From: Halostagnicola sp. A56
Lineage (GTDB): Archaea > Halobacteriota > Halobacteria > Halobacteriales > Natrialbaceae
Direction of reading: 5' to 3'
Assembly (NCBI RefSeq): GCF_000691505.1
Contig: NZ_JMIP02000017.1
Location: forward strand, 310,001-374,000
DNA: 64,000 nt
Both the position numbers and the translations under genes were made by a program. This document shows, piece after piece, positions 18,312 through 26,938 of this stretch. Within the stretch, counting starts at the first letter, position 1, and each line of letters starts with the position of its first letter. The notes beneath the pieces are model-generated. The model had not been told where the DNA came from, ran no database searches, and saw only the letters and a list, made by a program, of their open reading frames with translations.

Positions 18312-18805
18312 ATGTGCGACTCGCCTCGGATCCGAACTGACTTTTCGGCGGCCGCCGTAGACTCGAGCGGCCGATGACGATGGGTCCGCTCCGAACCGGT
18401 CTCGGCAACCGGTCGTGACGAGCCCTATGAGTGCCGAGGCCATCGGTTTACTCGTTACGCTTGTACTTCCCTCGTTTCTCGAGTAGTTCCGTACTCGAGA
18501 ACGGCCGGTCGCAAACAGCACTAACTGCCGATGTATCCGTACTGATATTCTCTCCGCCTCGAGGGAGAAAGATGAGACGCGCCATCGCTTGTTGTCATTC
18601 GAGAGACAGCGTCTCTCGTGATGATGAGATCACGAGACGGTCCCAAATCGCACCCAAAAACGCCTTGCGTTTTCGAGGACGAACGTTCCTAACCGTCGTT
18701 GGGATATCGTGGTCCGCGCTAGAGGCAGGCTTTCTCCTTGACTTTCCGTAAGAATGCGTCGGGAGCAGCCGGGATTAGCTCGATCGAGCCGGGACACCGA
18801 GAAAA
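18312..18805. other. Non-coding stretch with overlapping hairpins
   Basis: No gene is supported. At 18601-18617 GAGAGAC and GTCTCTC form a perfect 7-bp stem with a 3-nt loop; overlapping it, TCTCGTGAT (18614-18622) and ATCACGAGA (18629-18637) form a 9-bp stem with a 6-nt loop. The two stems share bases, so only one can form at a time. The block lies about 170 bp past the lrp stop codon and could be a terminator or regulatory RNA element. A 19-codon hydrophobic frame (MSAEAIGLLVTLVLPSFLE) near 18427 is too short to call. Confidence 0.5.
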
Positions 18806-19270
18806 TTACTCGTCTTCGCGAACCTCGAGTTCGAACTGTTCGTTCTCCGAGACCGAGTTGAGGACGACGCTCGTGTTCGAGGCTTTGATGTCTGGATCGG
18901 TCAGCAGGGCTTTGATCTGTTCGTTCATTCCGTCGGTGTCGACGAACTTGCCGATGGCGATCACATCGTAGTCGCCGGTGACCTCGTAGACGCTGGTCAT
19001 CTGTTTGTGGTCGCGGAGGGTTTCGGTGATGTCGGGGAGCGCGTTCCCTTCGACTTTGAGCTGGATGACCGCCGTTACGTCGTAGCCGACCGCATCGTAG
19101 TCGACGCGGGGGGTGTAGCCGTCGATTACGTCCTGTTCTTCGAGATCCGAGAGGTGATTCGAGACGGTCGTTACGGAGACGTCGAGCTCCTCGGCGAGAC
19201 TCCGAAGACTCGCCCGGCCGTCGCCGAGCAACGCATTCACCAACTTTGCATCGAGATTTTCGTACGTCAT
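18806..19270 (-). CDS. lrp: Lrp/AsnC family transcriptional regulator
   Basis: A 154-residue Lrp/AsnC regulator. Residues about 1-55 form the N-terminal HTH ([20 protein letters not shown] then SNHLSDLEE), and the rest is the RAM ligand domain ([18 protein letters not shown] ... [16 protein letters not shown]). Start [15 protein letters not shown] is preferred over an ATG eight codons upstream because it matches the family N-terminus. It is divergent from glnA across 126 bp, so it is well placed to control glutamine synthetase and itself; haloarchaeal lrp genes are commonly found next to glnA. Confidence 0.93.
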   Translation of the reverse strand: MTYENLDAKLVNALLGDGRASLRSLAEELDVSVTTVSNHLSDLEEQDVIDGYTPRVDYDAVGYDVTAVIQLKVEGNALPDITETLRDHKQMTSVYEVTGDYDVIAIGKFVDTDGMNEQIKALLTDPDIKASNTSVVLNSVSENEQFELEVREDE

Positions 19271-19396
19271 CACATCGACCCACGCGCCCATCACATTAGA
19301 ACTTTACGAATATCCAGTTTCCTCGGAGCAGGAGAAGATTTGCTCGATACAGTAGGGTTTTAGTAGTAGGGATCCTCGGATAGCACGACGAGAAAG

Positions 19397-20752
19397 ATGA
19401 CAAGCGGAAACATCACATCTACGGAACAGGAGGTACTAGAGGAGATCGAAGAGAAGGATGTCGACTTCCTTCGACTCCAGTTTACCGACATTCTCGGAAC
19501 GGTCAAGAACGTCTCCGTTCCGGCCCGACAGGCCGAGAAGGCGTTCACCGACGGCATTTACTTCGACGGTTCTTCGATCGAAGGCTTCGTTCGAATTCAG
19601 GAATCTGACATGCGTCTCGTTCCGGATCCGGACACCTTCGCCGTCCTGCCGTGGAGAAACAGCGAAGAGAGCGCGTCCGCCCGAATGATCTGTGACGTGT
19701 ACAACACGTCGACGGGCGAGCCGTTCGAGGGCGACCCGCGCTACGTTCTCAAACAGGCCCTAGAGCGTGCATCGGACCTCGGCTACACGGTCAACGCCGC
19801 GCCGGAACCGGAGTTCTTCCTGTTCGAAGAGGACGAAGAGGGTCGTGCGACGACGGACACCAACGACGCTGGCGGCTACTTCGACCTCGCACCGAAAGAC
19901 CTCGCCAGCGACGTGCGCCGCGACATCATCTACGGTCTCGAGGACATGGGCTTCGAGATCGAAGCCAGCCACCACGAAGTCGCAGAGGGTCAACACGAGA
20001 TCAACTTCGAGTACGAAGACGCGCTCTCGACGGCCGACAACGTCGGCACGTTCCGCACCGTCGTTCGCGCGATCGCGGCCGAACACGACCTGCACGCGAC
20101 CTTCATGCCCAAGCCGATTCCAAAGATCAACGGCTCGGGCATGCACACGCACCTCTCGCTTTTCACCGAGGACGGCGAGAACGCGTTCCACGACGGCGAC
20201 GACGAGTTCGACCTCTCGGAGGAGGCCCACGCTTTCACCGCCGGGATCTTAGAGCACGCACCGGCGATCACGGCCATCTCGAACCCGACGGTCAACAGCT
20301 ACAAGCGTCTGGTTCCGGGCTACGAAGCGCCAGTTTACATCGCGTGGTCCGACCGCAACCGCTCGGCGCTGATCCGCAAGCCGGCCGCGCGCATCCCGGC
20401 GGCCTCGCGTGTCGAAGCCCGCTTCCCCGATCCGTCGTGTAACCCGTACCTCGCGCTCGCCGCGCTCATCCACGCCGGCCTCGAGGGCATCGAGAAGGGC
20501 CTCGAATGTCCGGACCCGGTTCGCGAGAACATCTACGACTTCGACGAAGACAAACGCGAAGAGTACGGCATCGAGACGCTCCCGACGAACCTCGGCGAGG
20601 CGGTCGACGCGCTCGAGGAAGACGAGGTCATCTACGACGCGCTCGGCGACCACATCGCACAGAAGTTTGTCGAAGCCAAGAGCCAGGAGTTCCAGGAGTA
20701 CCTGGTCGACGTCTCCCAGTGGGAACTCGACCGATACCTCGAGACGTTCTAA
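19397..20752 (+). CDS. glnA: Glutamine synthetase, type I
   Basis: A 451-residue GSI, making glutamine from glutamate, ammonia and ATP; it forms a dodecamer in the cytoplasm. The beta-grasp N-domain starts [20 protein letters not shown]. Catalytic-domain landmarks are [14 protein letters not shown] (metal ligands), [29 protein letters not shown] (ATP) and [28 protein letters not shown] (glutamate/phosphate). The length is that of the GSI-alpha class, and no adenylylation insert (Tyr near NLYDLP) is seen, so control is probably by feedback, PII-type proteins or the divergent Lrp. Confidence 0.97.
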   Translation: MTSGNITSTEQEVLEEIEEKDVDFLRLQFTDILGTVKNVSVPARQAEKAFTDGIYFDGSSIEGFVRIQESDMRLVPDPDTFAVLPWRNSEESASARMICDVYNTSTGEPFEGDPRYVLKQALERASDLGYTVNAAPEPEFFLFEEDEEGRATTDTNDAGGYFDLAPKDLASDVRRDIIYGLEDMGFEIEASHHEVAEGQHEINFEYEDALSTADNVGTFRTVVRAIAAEHDLHATFMPKPIPKINGSGMHTHLSLFTEDGENAFHDGDDEFDLSEEAHAFTAGILEHAPAITAISNPTVNSYKRLVPGYEAPVYIAWSDRNRSALIRKPAARIPAASRVEARFPDPSCNPYLALAALIHAGLEGIEKGLECPDPVRENIYDFDEDKREEYGIETLPTNLGEAVDALEEDEVIYDALGDHIAQKFVEAKSQEFQEYLVDVSQWELDRYLETF

Positions 20753-20904
20753 GCCGTCCGACCTGCCGTTTCTGCACTCTCGGGATTTCCGCTCGCTTTT
20801 TATCGCCTCGAGTCACCGCGACTCGAGATGGCGACCGTCGAGAGAATCATCGAGCTAGTTTTTCAGAAAACGTACGATACTTCGTCCGGAACGCCGGCGT
20901 GGGC

Positions 20905-22176
20905 TCAGGATCGCCACTCGCCGATGCGATCACGCAGTCGGCCCGGAACCCCGAGCGCCGAGACACCGGCACCGAAAAGCACCATCAGGACGTAGACGCC
21001 GAGCGTTGATGTCCAGACGGTAAACATCGCGAGGATGGCCCAGATCCCCTCGAGGAAGGAAAACGCCGCGATCGCCATCGCCGTCCCGTAGAGCAAGACG
21101 ACGTACGGTCCCCAGCCCACGAAGTGGCCGCTCCGGATCCGGCCTCTGACGTATCGTTTGAGTTCACTCTCGAGCGAATCGCGCTCGACCGTTCTCCGGT
21201 CGACGTCGGCTTCGAAGGACTCGATGCGATCGCGAAGCCGTTCGATCTCTTCTCGAAGCGCCTCCGGATCGTCGGCTCTGTCCCGCGTCTGGGCGCTCGT
21301 GCGGTCGTCCGATCGATCTCCGTCGGCACCCGTAGCGTCGTCGGTCATCGCTTCTGTCGAAATCTGTCGCACGCCGGGACTTTGTAGCTGCCGATCCGTA
21401 TCACGACCCGCGAGCACGGCGTTGACGACCGCGCCGAAGACGACGACGATCGAGCCGACGTACAGCCAGACGAGAACCAGCAACACCGCCCCGAGCGCGC
21501 CGTAGATAGCGTACTCGTCGACGAAATCGGCGTAGACCGCGAAAACCCGGCTCAGCAGAAACCAGCCGACCGATGCGACGACGGTTCCCGGGATCGCTTC
21601 GCGGAGATCGACATCGACCCCCGGGAAGACGACGAACATCGGGAAGAACGCGGCGAACAGGCCAACCAGAACCAGTACGGGCCCGATCAGCGCGGCGCCG
21701 ACGATCGGGACGAACGCGAGGACGATCTCGGCGATCGTGATGCCAATAAGTCCCCCGATGACGGCGGCGCTGACGACCAATACGTCCCAGAACGTATCGA
21801 CGAGCGATTTCGAGGACGCGGTGCCGTATACCTCCGAGAACGCTCGATCGAGCCCGCGAAAGACTCGGCTCGAGCCCCAGAGCAGTCCGAGCGCGCCGAC
21901 GACGGTCGCGCTCTGTCGTCCGGTCTCGTCGGTGATCGTCTCCGCGAGTAACCGCTGTGCGGGTGGCGTGAGCACGTCGTCGGCGGCCGTCGTTACGTAT
22001 CCCGTGAGCTGTTGGCCGCCGATCGTCGCCGCCACCCCGAGCGCGAGCAACATAAGCGGGACGAGCGAAACGAACGCGTAGTAGGCGACGCCGGCGGCGA
22101 GTAGCGTCAACTGCTCGGTCCGGGCGAGGAAGACGGCGCGCCGTCCCACCTCGAGGAGCCGTCTGTGGTCGATCAC
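20905..22176 (-). CDS. YihY/BrkB family membrane protein
   Basis: A 423-residue protein with the YihY/virulence factor BrkB domain in its first 280 residues: about six helices, with LLAAGVAYYAFVSLVPLMLL at the start and YGALGAVLLVLVWLYVGSIV before the end. The family was once misnamed RNase BN; it is a membrane protein of unknown transport role. Residues about 300-345 form a charged coiled coil (DDPEALREEIERLRDRIESF), followed by three more helices, an extension not present in bacterial members. It is convergent with glnA. Confidence 0.9.
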   Translation of the reverse strand: MIDHRRLLEVGRRAVFLARTEQLTLLAAGVAYYAFVSLVPLMLLALGVAATIGGQQLTGYVTTAADDVLTPPAQRLLAETITDETGRQSATVVGALGLLWGSSRVFRGLDRAFSEVYGTASSKSLVDTFWDVLVVSAAVIGGLIGITIAEIVLAFVPIVGAALIGPVLVLVGLFAAFFPMFVVFPGVDVDLREAIPGTVVASVGWFLLSRVFAVYADFVDEYAIYGALGAVLLVLVWLYVGSIVVVFGAVVNAVLAGRDTDRQLQSPGVRQISTEAMTDDATGADGDRSDDRTSAQTRDRADDPEALREEIERLRDRIESFEADVDRRTVERDSLESELKRYVRGRIRSGHFVGWGPYVVLLYGTAMAIAAFSFLEGIWAILAMFTVWTSTLGVYVLMVLFGAGVSALGVPGRLRDRIGEWRS

Positions 22177-22277
22177 GGTCTCCTAGTCGCGGCCGAGCGG
22201 CAAATATCGAAACCCTCCGATTCGGTAGACGATCAGGAAGACACACCGTTTTGTGGGTGGCCCTCGAGACGGTCCCC

Positions 22278-22478
22278 ATGAACGACACTCGATGTCCCGA
22301 TTGTGCCGTGACGATGGAAGAGACGAAGCTTCGGTCCCAGGACGGCTTTTCGCTCACCATCGACACCGGCAAACGAAGCGGCCTGTTGGGGAAACTCGGC
22401 GTCGGATCGACGACCGGCGTCGACGCCGTCTGCTGTCCGGAGTGTGGCCTCGTGCGATTGTACGCCGACCTCGAGTAA
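22278..22478 (+). CDS. Small zinc-ribbon protein (66 residues)
   Basis: The reading starts MNDTRCPDCAVTMEETKLRS and has two CxxC pairs (CPDC near residue 6 and CCPECG near 53), the ligand set of one zinc ribbon. Between them lies FSLTIDTGKRSGLLGKLGVG. The ATG at 22278 is chosen because the ORF upstream of it has no matching features. Such proteins are widespread in haloarchaea and of unknown function. It is convergent with trm1. Confidence 0.75.
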   Translation: MNDTRCPDCAVTMEETKLRSQDGFSLTIDTGKRSGLLGKLGVGSTTGVDAVCCPECGLVRLYADLE

Positions 22479-22529
22479 GTTCCGGGACCGACGAGAAATC
22501 GTCTCAGTCGACGTGAGCCTCCGAGGGGG

Positions 22530-23648
22530 CTACTCGCGAAGGTCTGCGGCGGTCGCGTCGAAAATCTCCTCGACGGTCGCGTCGGATTTGAACGTCGTTC
22601 CACCATAGTGGGTTCTGGAGGTCCGATAGCCCGCTTCATCGAGGGCCTCGAGAAAATCGTCCATCGCATTCGCCGGCAGCCCCCAGTTTTTGCACAGTTT
22701 GTGCTGGTCGTAGTACGTCGGCACCTCGAGTTCGGCCGCCAGCGTCGCGAGCAGTTCCCGGGCCGTCTCCGCGGTCTCGAACTCGTCGGTGAGGTGGCCG
22801 CGAACCGACTCGAGGAACCGCTCGTCCTGAATCGCCCCGAGCCAGACCGGTCCGGCGACCAGGATCCGCTCGCCGTCGCAGTTCGGACAGCGCTCGAGCG
22901 CCTGTGCGATCAGTCCCGACGACGTCTCCCGGTGGAGACAGTCCTCGCAGTGAGAGATGTAGCCGAGTTCTTCGAGGGCTCGGTCTGCCGCGGTCGATTT
23001 CCGCTCGAGTTCGAGGTACGTCCGGACGTAGTGGCTCGTCGCGTGGGTCAAGATCGGCGTGACGCCGACGTCGAAGCGGGCGGCGCTTCGGGCAAGCGCC
23101 GAGAGGAGGGTTCGAACGCCCATTTCGGTGTGATAGTCGGTGTTTCGCGGCACCGAGCCGTACGATCGGATCCCGCTGTTGAGGTGGGCACCACAGAGCG
23201 GTGCCGTGTCGGTCGCGGTGACACAGACGAGGTTGTGACAGTTCGCGAAGGCCGCGTCGGCGAACGGCATCGGCGTTCCGAACGGATCGAGGTCGATCAC
23301 GTCGAACATCGACTCGTGCATCAGAGCGTTCACGTTCGCCCGCTCGGCGGTCGCCTCGCAGTCGTTTCGCTCTATGTTCTCCCGGGCGAGTGAGACCGCC
23401 TCGGGATCGACGTCACAGCAGGTGACGTCCCAGCCGTCCGTCGCCGCGCGAACGCCGCGAACCCCGCTTGCGGTCATCGCGTCGAGGTACGTCTCGGCCC
23501 GCGGCTCTCGCTCTCGAAACGCCCGCAAGGCGGCGATCGTCAGGTCGCGGTTCAACTCCTGGCGCGGGTTGTAAAAGACCGACTCCTCGAACCCCTCCGT
23601 CTGTTCGCCGGGAACTTCGAGTTCTACGATCCCCTCCGTGACGCGCAT
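22530..23648 (-). CDS. trm1: tRNA (guanine(26)-N(2))-dimethyltransferase Trm1
   Basis: A 372-residue enzyme that adds two methyl groups from SAM to G26 of tRNAs. The SAM-binding Rossmann part reads TYLDAMTASGVRGVRAATDG and CCDVDPEAVSLARENI; the catalytic motif is IDLDPFGTPMPFADAA (about 118-133). A zinc module with CEDC (about 232) and CPNC about 20 residues later is typical of archaeal Trm1. The C-terminal DUF-like domain ends KSDATVEEIFDATAADLRE. The gene looks complete. Confidence 0.95.
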   Translation of the reverse strand: MRVTEGIVELEVPGEQTEGFEESVFYNPRQELNRDLTIAALRAFREREPRAETYLDAMTASGVRGVRAATDGWDVTCCDVDPEAVSLARENIERNDCEATAERANVNALMHESMFDVIDLDPFGTPMPFADAAFANCHNLVCVTATDTAPLCGAHLNSGIRSYGSVPRNTDYHTEMGVRTLLSALARSAARFDVGVTPILTHATSHYVRTYLELERKSTAADRALEELGYISHCEDCLHRETSSGLIAQALERCPNCDGERILVAGPVWLGAIQDERFLESVRGHLTDEFETAETARELLATLAAELEVPTYYDQHKLCKNWGLPANAMDDFLEALDEAGYRTSRTHYGGTTFKSDATVEEIFDATAADLRE

Positions 23649-23737
23649 ACGTCTACTCCGTGAAGCGAGGCGAAAAACGCCGTGGTCTGACTCGAGAAGC
23701 CGCCGCGTTTCATCGGACGAAAGTCGGCGCGGGGGCG

Positions 23738-24184
23738 TTATTTCGAAAAGACGCTGTCTGCTGTCGCCGCACCGACGACGCTAAAGATCGAGCCGATACT
23801 CACGGCCTTACACGTGACCAGCGCCGTCTGGGCGCTCGTCTGGCCGGACTCGAGGAACGTGTCGGGAGCGTCGAACAGGAGCGCTAGAATCGCAACCGAA
23901 CCGAACGACACGCACATCAACGAGATGAATCTAACCGGGATCCCGGCCAGTTCCTGTTCTATCTCCGGATCTCGAGTCGAGTCGGCTTTGTACAGCGTCG
24001 CGTAGCCGATGGCAAACACGATGGCCGTCGTGGCGAGTCCCTGAACGAGGCTCATGCTGTCCGCGAGGTCCCAGACTTCTGCGGTCACGACAAACGGCCC
24101 CGCGAGTAGAAATCCCCCGACGATCTGTTGGGCGGAGTCCGCGAGCCGAAACTGGGGCGGACGGTGCGGTCGCCGTATTTTCAT
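23738..24184 (-). CDS. DUF2391 integral membrane protein
   Basis: A 148-residue protein with four hydrophobic helices: QQIVGGFLLAGPFVVTAEVW, LATTAIVFAIGYATLYKAD, FISLMCVSFGSVAILALLF and TCKAVSIGSIFSVVGAATAD. The first helix with SAQQIVGGFLLAGPF is a recognisable mark of the DUF2391 membrane proteins found in haloarchaea and some bacteria; function is unknown. The ATG at 24184 gives a short basic N-terminus before it. It is downstream of no obvious partner. Confidence 0.8.
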   Translation of the reverse strand: MKIRRPHRPPQFRLADSAQQIVGGFLLAGPFVVTAEVWDLADSMSLVQGLATTAIVFAIGYATLYKADSTRDPEIEQELAGIPVRFISLMCVSFGSVAILALLFDAPDTFLESGQTSAQTALVTCKAVSIGSIFSVVGAATADSVFSK

Positions 24185-24329
24185 ACTGGCGTTACAGCGT
24201 GAGACGTGAAATATCAACCGACTAAGCCGTCGCGGTGATGTCGCCAGTCGTCGGCCGATGCACGGACGACCCAACGAGCATCGCTCCGACAACCAAACGG
24301 ATTTTACAGTTCGGAATAGAGATTCGGCC

Positions 24330-24686
24330 GTGTCCAATTCGAACCCCGTCGAGGCGTGGGAGGCCCGACTTGAGGAAGCCGGGCGGCTCACGCCGGACAT
24401 CGTCGAGCAGATCACCGGACTGCACGACGACCGCGGGGCCCAGGCCATCGAGGCCGTCGGCGAGGGTCGGGTGAAAGCGTACCAGGATTTCACCATCGTC
24501 GTCGGCTACGACGACGAGTACATCGTCGAGGAGCGGGGCTGTACGTGCAAAGACAGCGAGTACAACCTCGACGACGACGATCCGACCGATCTGTGCTGGC
24601 ACGCGCTGGCGGTCGCCATCGCCAGACGCGTCGGTCACGTTGAGTACCACGATATGTGGTACTCGGATGTGCGGGAACTGATTTAA
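24330..24686 (+). CDS. SWIM zinc-finger protein
   Basis: A 118-residue protein if GTG at 24330 is used (VSNSNPVEAWEARLEEAGRL); an in-frame ATG at 24258 would add 24 residues without typical features. The SWIM motif CxCx(n)CxH is seen as CTCKD ... DLCWHAL (about 72-92), a zinc site that binds DNA or protein in transposases and SWI2-related proteins. In archaea the stand-alone form is linked by inference to DNA repair or recombination. It is convergent with the orc1/cdc6 gene, the stop lying 40 bp from that gene's end. Confidence 0.8.
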   Translation: MSNSNPVEAWEARLEEAGRLTPDIVEQITGLHDDRGAQAIEAVGEGRVKAYQDFTIVVGYDDEYIVEERGCTCKDSEYNLDDDDPTDLCWHALAVAIARRVGHVEYHDMWYSDVRELI

Positions 24687-24725
24687 GAGGACGACTCGGA
24701 GCCGGCAGCGTCCAGCCGATGGACC

Positions 24726-25925
24726 TCAGTCGGACTCGTTACAGGCGGCGATGATAACCTCGGGATCGTCGATCAGCCGATTCTCCATGTAGTTGCCCTT
24801 CCCCTTGCCGGCCCACTTGCGTTCTTGCTCGATAATCGAGAGAAACTCGAGTTCCGAGAGGATGTCCCGCACCCGGCGCAGTTTCAGGTGATCCGACTGA
24901 TCGCGGTCGCACAGCCGCTTATAGAGGTCGTACACCTCGTTGGTCCTTACGGGCGCGTCGTCGCCTTCCTTCTGCTGGGTGAGCAAGGCCATCGCCTCGA
25001 GCACCAGCTTCGCGTGGCTCGGACTCTTGGAGATGAGTTCGGCCAGTCGGCTGGTCTCCTCGCGCTCGTGGGCCTGATCGACGCAGGATTCGGTGACCCG
25101 CTCGAGATCGTTCTCCTCGGCGATTTCGCCCGCGAAGCGCAGGATGTCGATCGCCTTGCGCGCGTCGCCGTGTTCGCGGGCAGCGAGCGCGGCGACGCGG
25201 GGGACGACCCCGTCCTCGAGGACCCCTTCGTGGAACGCATCCGAGCGCGACCGGAGGATCTCCCGAATCTGGGTCGCGTCGTAGGGTGAAAAGACGTACT
25301 CGCGCTCGCAGAGACTGGACTTGATGCGCTCGTCCAGCGAGTCTTTGTACCGGACCTTATTCGAGATACCGATGACGCCGACCGTGCTCTCGGTGAGCTT
25401 GCCGGATTCGACGGCCCGGGAGAGTTGCATGAGGATGTCGTCGTCCTCGATCTTGTCGACCTCGTCCAAGATGATCAGCGCGACGTCGTAACGGGTATCA
25501 ATGATCTGCCAGAGCCGACGGTAGTACTCGGCGGTGCTCAACCCCGAGTGGGGGATCGAGATGCCCGTCTCCGCCTGGTCGTTGAGCTGATGGCCGGCCG
25601 ACTGGACGGCCTGGGTCTCCGTCGACTCCTGGAGGCAGTCGACGTACGCGACGCCGATCGAGATGTCGTTGCCGTTGGCACGGTCGACCGCCTGATTCGT
25701 GATGAACTTCGAACAGAGCGATTTGCCGGTCCCCGTCTTCCCGTAGACGAGGACGTTGTTGGGCGTGTTCCCCCGCGTCGCCGGTTTGATCGCGTTCGCG
25801 AGGTTCGTTAGCTCGTCCTCGCGACCAATGATCCGATCGCCGTCCGGAAGGTGCGATACCTGCAGTAGCTCCTTGTTGCGGAAGATCTCGTTTTCGCTCC
25901 CGAAGTAATCCGTCGAGCCCGACAT
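24726..25925 (-). CDS. orc: Orc1/Cdc6 replication initiator
   Basis: A 399-residue AAA+ origin-binding protein. The Walker A is YGKTGTGKS (about 61-69), Walker B is LIILDEVDKI, sensor 1 is VIGISN and sensor 2 lies in REHGDARKAIDILRFAG, with the C-terminal winged helix from about residue 300 (SPSHAKLVLEAMALL ... VYDLYKRLCDRDQ). The start MSGSTDYFGSENEIF is clear. It reads away from the predicted origin at 25926-26900, the arrangement in which haloarchaeal Orc1/Cdc6 proteins recognise the adjacent repeats. Haloarchaea have many paralogues; which numbered orc this is cannot be told. Confidence 0.96.
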   Translation of the reverse strand: MSGSTDYFGSENEIFRNKELLQVSHLPDGDRIIGREDELTNLANAIKPATRGNTPNNVLVYGKTGTGKSLCSKFITNQAVDRANGNDISIGVAYVDCLQESTETQAVQSAGHQLNDQAETGISIPHSGLSTAEYYRRLWQIIDTRYDVALIILDEVDKIEDDDILMQLSRAVESGKLTESTVGVIGISNKVRYKDSLDERIKSSLCEREYVFSPYDATQIREILRSRSDAFHEGVLEDGVVPRVAALAAREHGDARKAIDILRFAGEIAEENDLERVTESCVDQAHEREETSRLAELISKSPSHAKLVLEAMALLTQQKEGDDAPVRTNEVYDLYKRLCDRDQSDHLKLRRVRDILSELEFLSIIEQERKWAGKGKGNYMENRLIDDPEVIIAACNESD

Positions 25926-25976
25926 TCGGTTACTCGAGAGATTTGTCGGTTACCCCTTAAGCGTTCGGGACCGTAG

Positions 25977-26430
25977 TTCCGCTGTATAATCGTGATTGTA
26001 GGGATACGAGGTCTTAATTGCCGTATCTAAACCCCTTGGTGCCGCTGTATTGGCCAGAAGGGACCCCGAATTTCCGCTGTATAGGCGAGTCAGGGCGGCG
26101 GTTGTCAGGAACAGACCGTGAGTTATGGCACAATCCCACGGTGAGACTCTGGAGTGCCGCTGTATGGCGCACGGCAACCTCGGAGTACCGCTGTATAATG
26201 CATGGCTACCCCGGAGTGCCGCTGTATAGCGTACGGCCACCCCAGAGTGCCGCTGTATTGGTGGCGACCGACGACAGTGTCCTGCTCTACGGCCGAATCG
26301 GTGCAAGCAGGACAGACACCGTATTTCCGCTGTATTGATTGAAAAGAGTTTCTATAGGGAACGAGCGGGTCGTTTTCCACCCCTCGGTGCCGCTGTATGC
26401 GGAGACACACACCCCGCGTTGCCGCTGTAT
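25977..26430 (+). repeat. Origin-recognition-box-like array, ten direct copies
   Basis: The core CCGCTGTAT starts at 25979, 26042, 26074, 26157, 26188, 26219, 26250, 26327, 26390 and 26422. Two flank types occur: GAGTGCCGCTGTAT and ATTTCCGCTGTAT. A decayed copy (TTGCCGTAT) lies at 26018. Spacings are 63, 32, 83, 31, 31, 31, 77, 63 and 32 bp. The first copy lies 54 bp upstream of the orc start codon, so binding there could also repress orc. Confidence 0.85.
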
Positions 26431-26580
26431 GGAACCGGTCGTCCCGTCGACTCGAAACCGAGGTCGGTCGCGTTCGAAACGATGCCGACAGCCGCGACGA
26501 ACCGAAAACCGGGTCAAAACAGCATCTCGAGTCGACTCGAGCGGACGCGAACGGTCAATTCCGTTCGACCGTTAGACGAC

Positions 26581-26630
26581 CAATTCACTTACTGAAATAT
26601 TACGAAAGCCATGCATTTATAACTACTGGT
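26581..26630. other. AT-rich candidate DNA-unwinding element
   Basis: About 34 of 50 bases are A or T, including GAAATATTACG and GCATTTATAAC, within a GC-rich chromosome. It sits between the direct ORB array and the inverted copy at 26729, the place expected for initial melting, and is followed by a run of six G. A second AT-rich patch lies at about 26667-26700. Confidence 0.55.
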
Positions 26631-26728
26631 ACGGGGGGTTGGTCCTGGCGTAGGGCGATAGCAACGATAGTAGATTACTTTCGGGAATAATCCGAGTATT
26701 CGGGGCCATCACCACTTTTCAAGCAGCT

Positions 26729-26745
26729 ATACAGCGGCATCGAGG
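26729..26745 (-). repeat. Inverted copy of the origin repeat
   Basis: ATACAGCGGCATCGAGG is the reverse complement of the array unit (compare CCTCGGTGCCGCTGTAT at 26382-26398). It is the only copy in this orientation and lies on the far side of the AT-rich segment, giving the origin an inward-facing pair. Confidence 0.75.
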
Positions 26746-26820
26746 GGTGTGTCCCCTCCCAACGCACCGACTTTCGGCTCACCGACTCTCGACTCACTGA
26801 GGACGTTCGAAATGACGACC

Positions 26821-26885
26821 GAAACACACCCTCGAGAGTTTTCCGGTGGCAAAGAAACACACCCTCGAGAGTTTCCGGCGGCAAA
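26821..26885. repeat. Two tandem copies of a 32-33-bp unit beside the origin
   Basis: Units starting GAAACACACCCTCGAGAGTT begin at 26821 and 26854; they differ by one T in the T-run and by TCCGGTGGC versus TCCGGCGGC. The TTCCGGTGGCAAA part is somewhat like the general archaeal ORB core TTCCAGTGGAAA, so these could be boxes for another Orc paralogue; that is only an inference. Confidence 0.65.
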
Positions 26886-26938
26886 GCGTCTCTACACATA
26901 AGCAAGGCGAGTGCCTCGGGGTCAAGCCTCGAGGCGGT

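Larger units (their letters stand above)
25926..26938. other. Predicted chromosomal replication origin next to orc1/cdc6
   Basis: A 1-kb gene-free stretch between orc1/cdc6 and hisH. It holds ten same-direction copies of a CCGCTGTAT core on one side, one inverted copy on the other, an AT-rich segment (26581-26630, about 68 % A+T by count) followed by a G-run (26633-26638) between them, and a tandem repeat at 26821-26885. This is the layout of an archaeal origin: origin-recognition boxes on either side of a DNA-unwinding element, next to its initiator gene. The short open frames crossing it are made from the repeats and are not genes. Confidence 0.82.

Noticed and set aside
25977..26430. Repeat array read as a possible CRISPR
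   Set aside because: The repeated core is only about 9-14 bp, spacings are irregular multiples of 31 bp, and there are no cas genes; the adjacent orc1/cdc6 explains it as an origin.
26018..26690. Several open frames of 75-120 codons within the origin
   Set aside because: They lie on both strands, consist of translated repeats and have no haloarchaeal composition.
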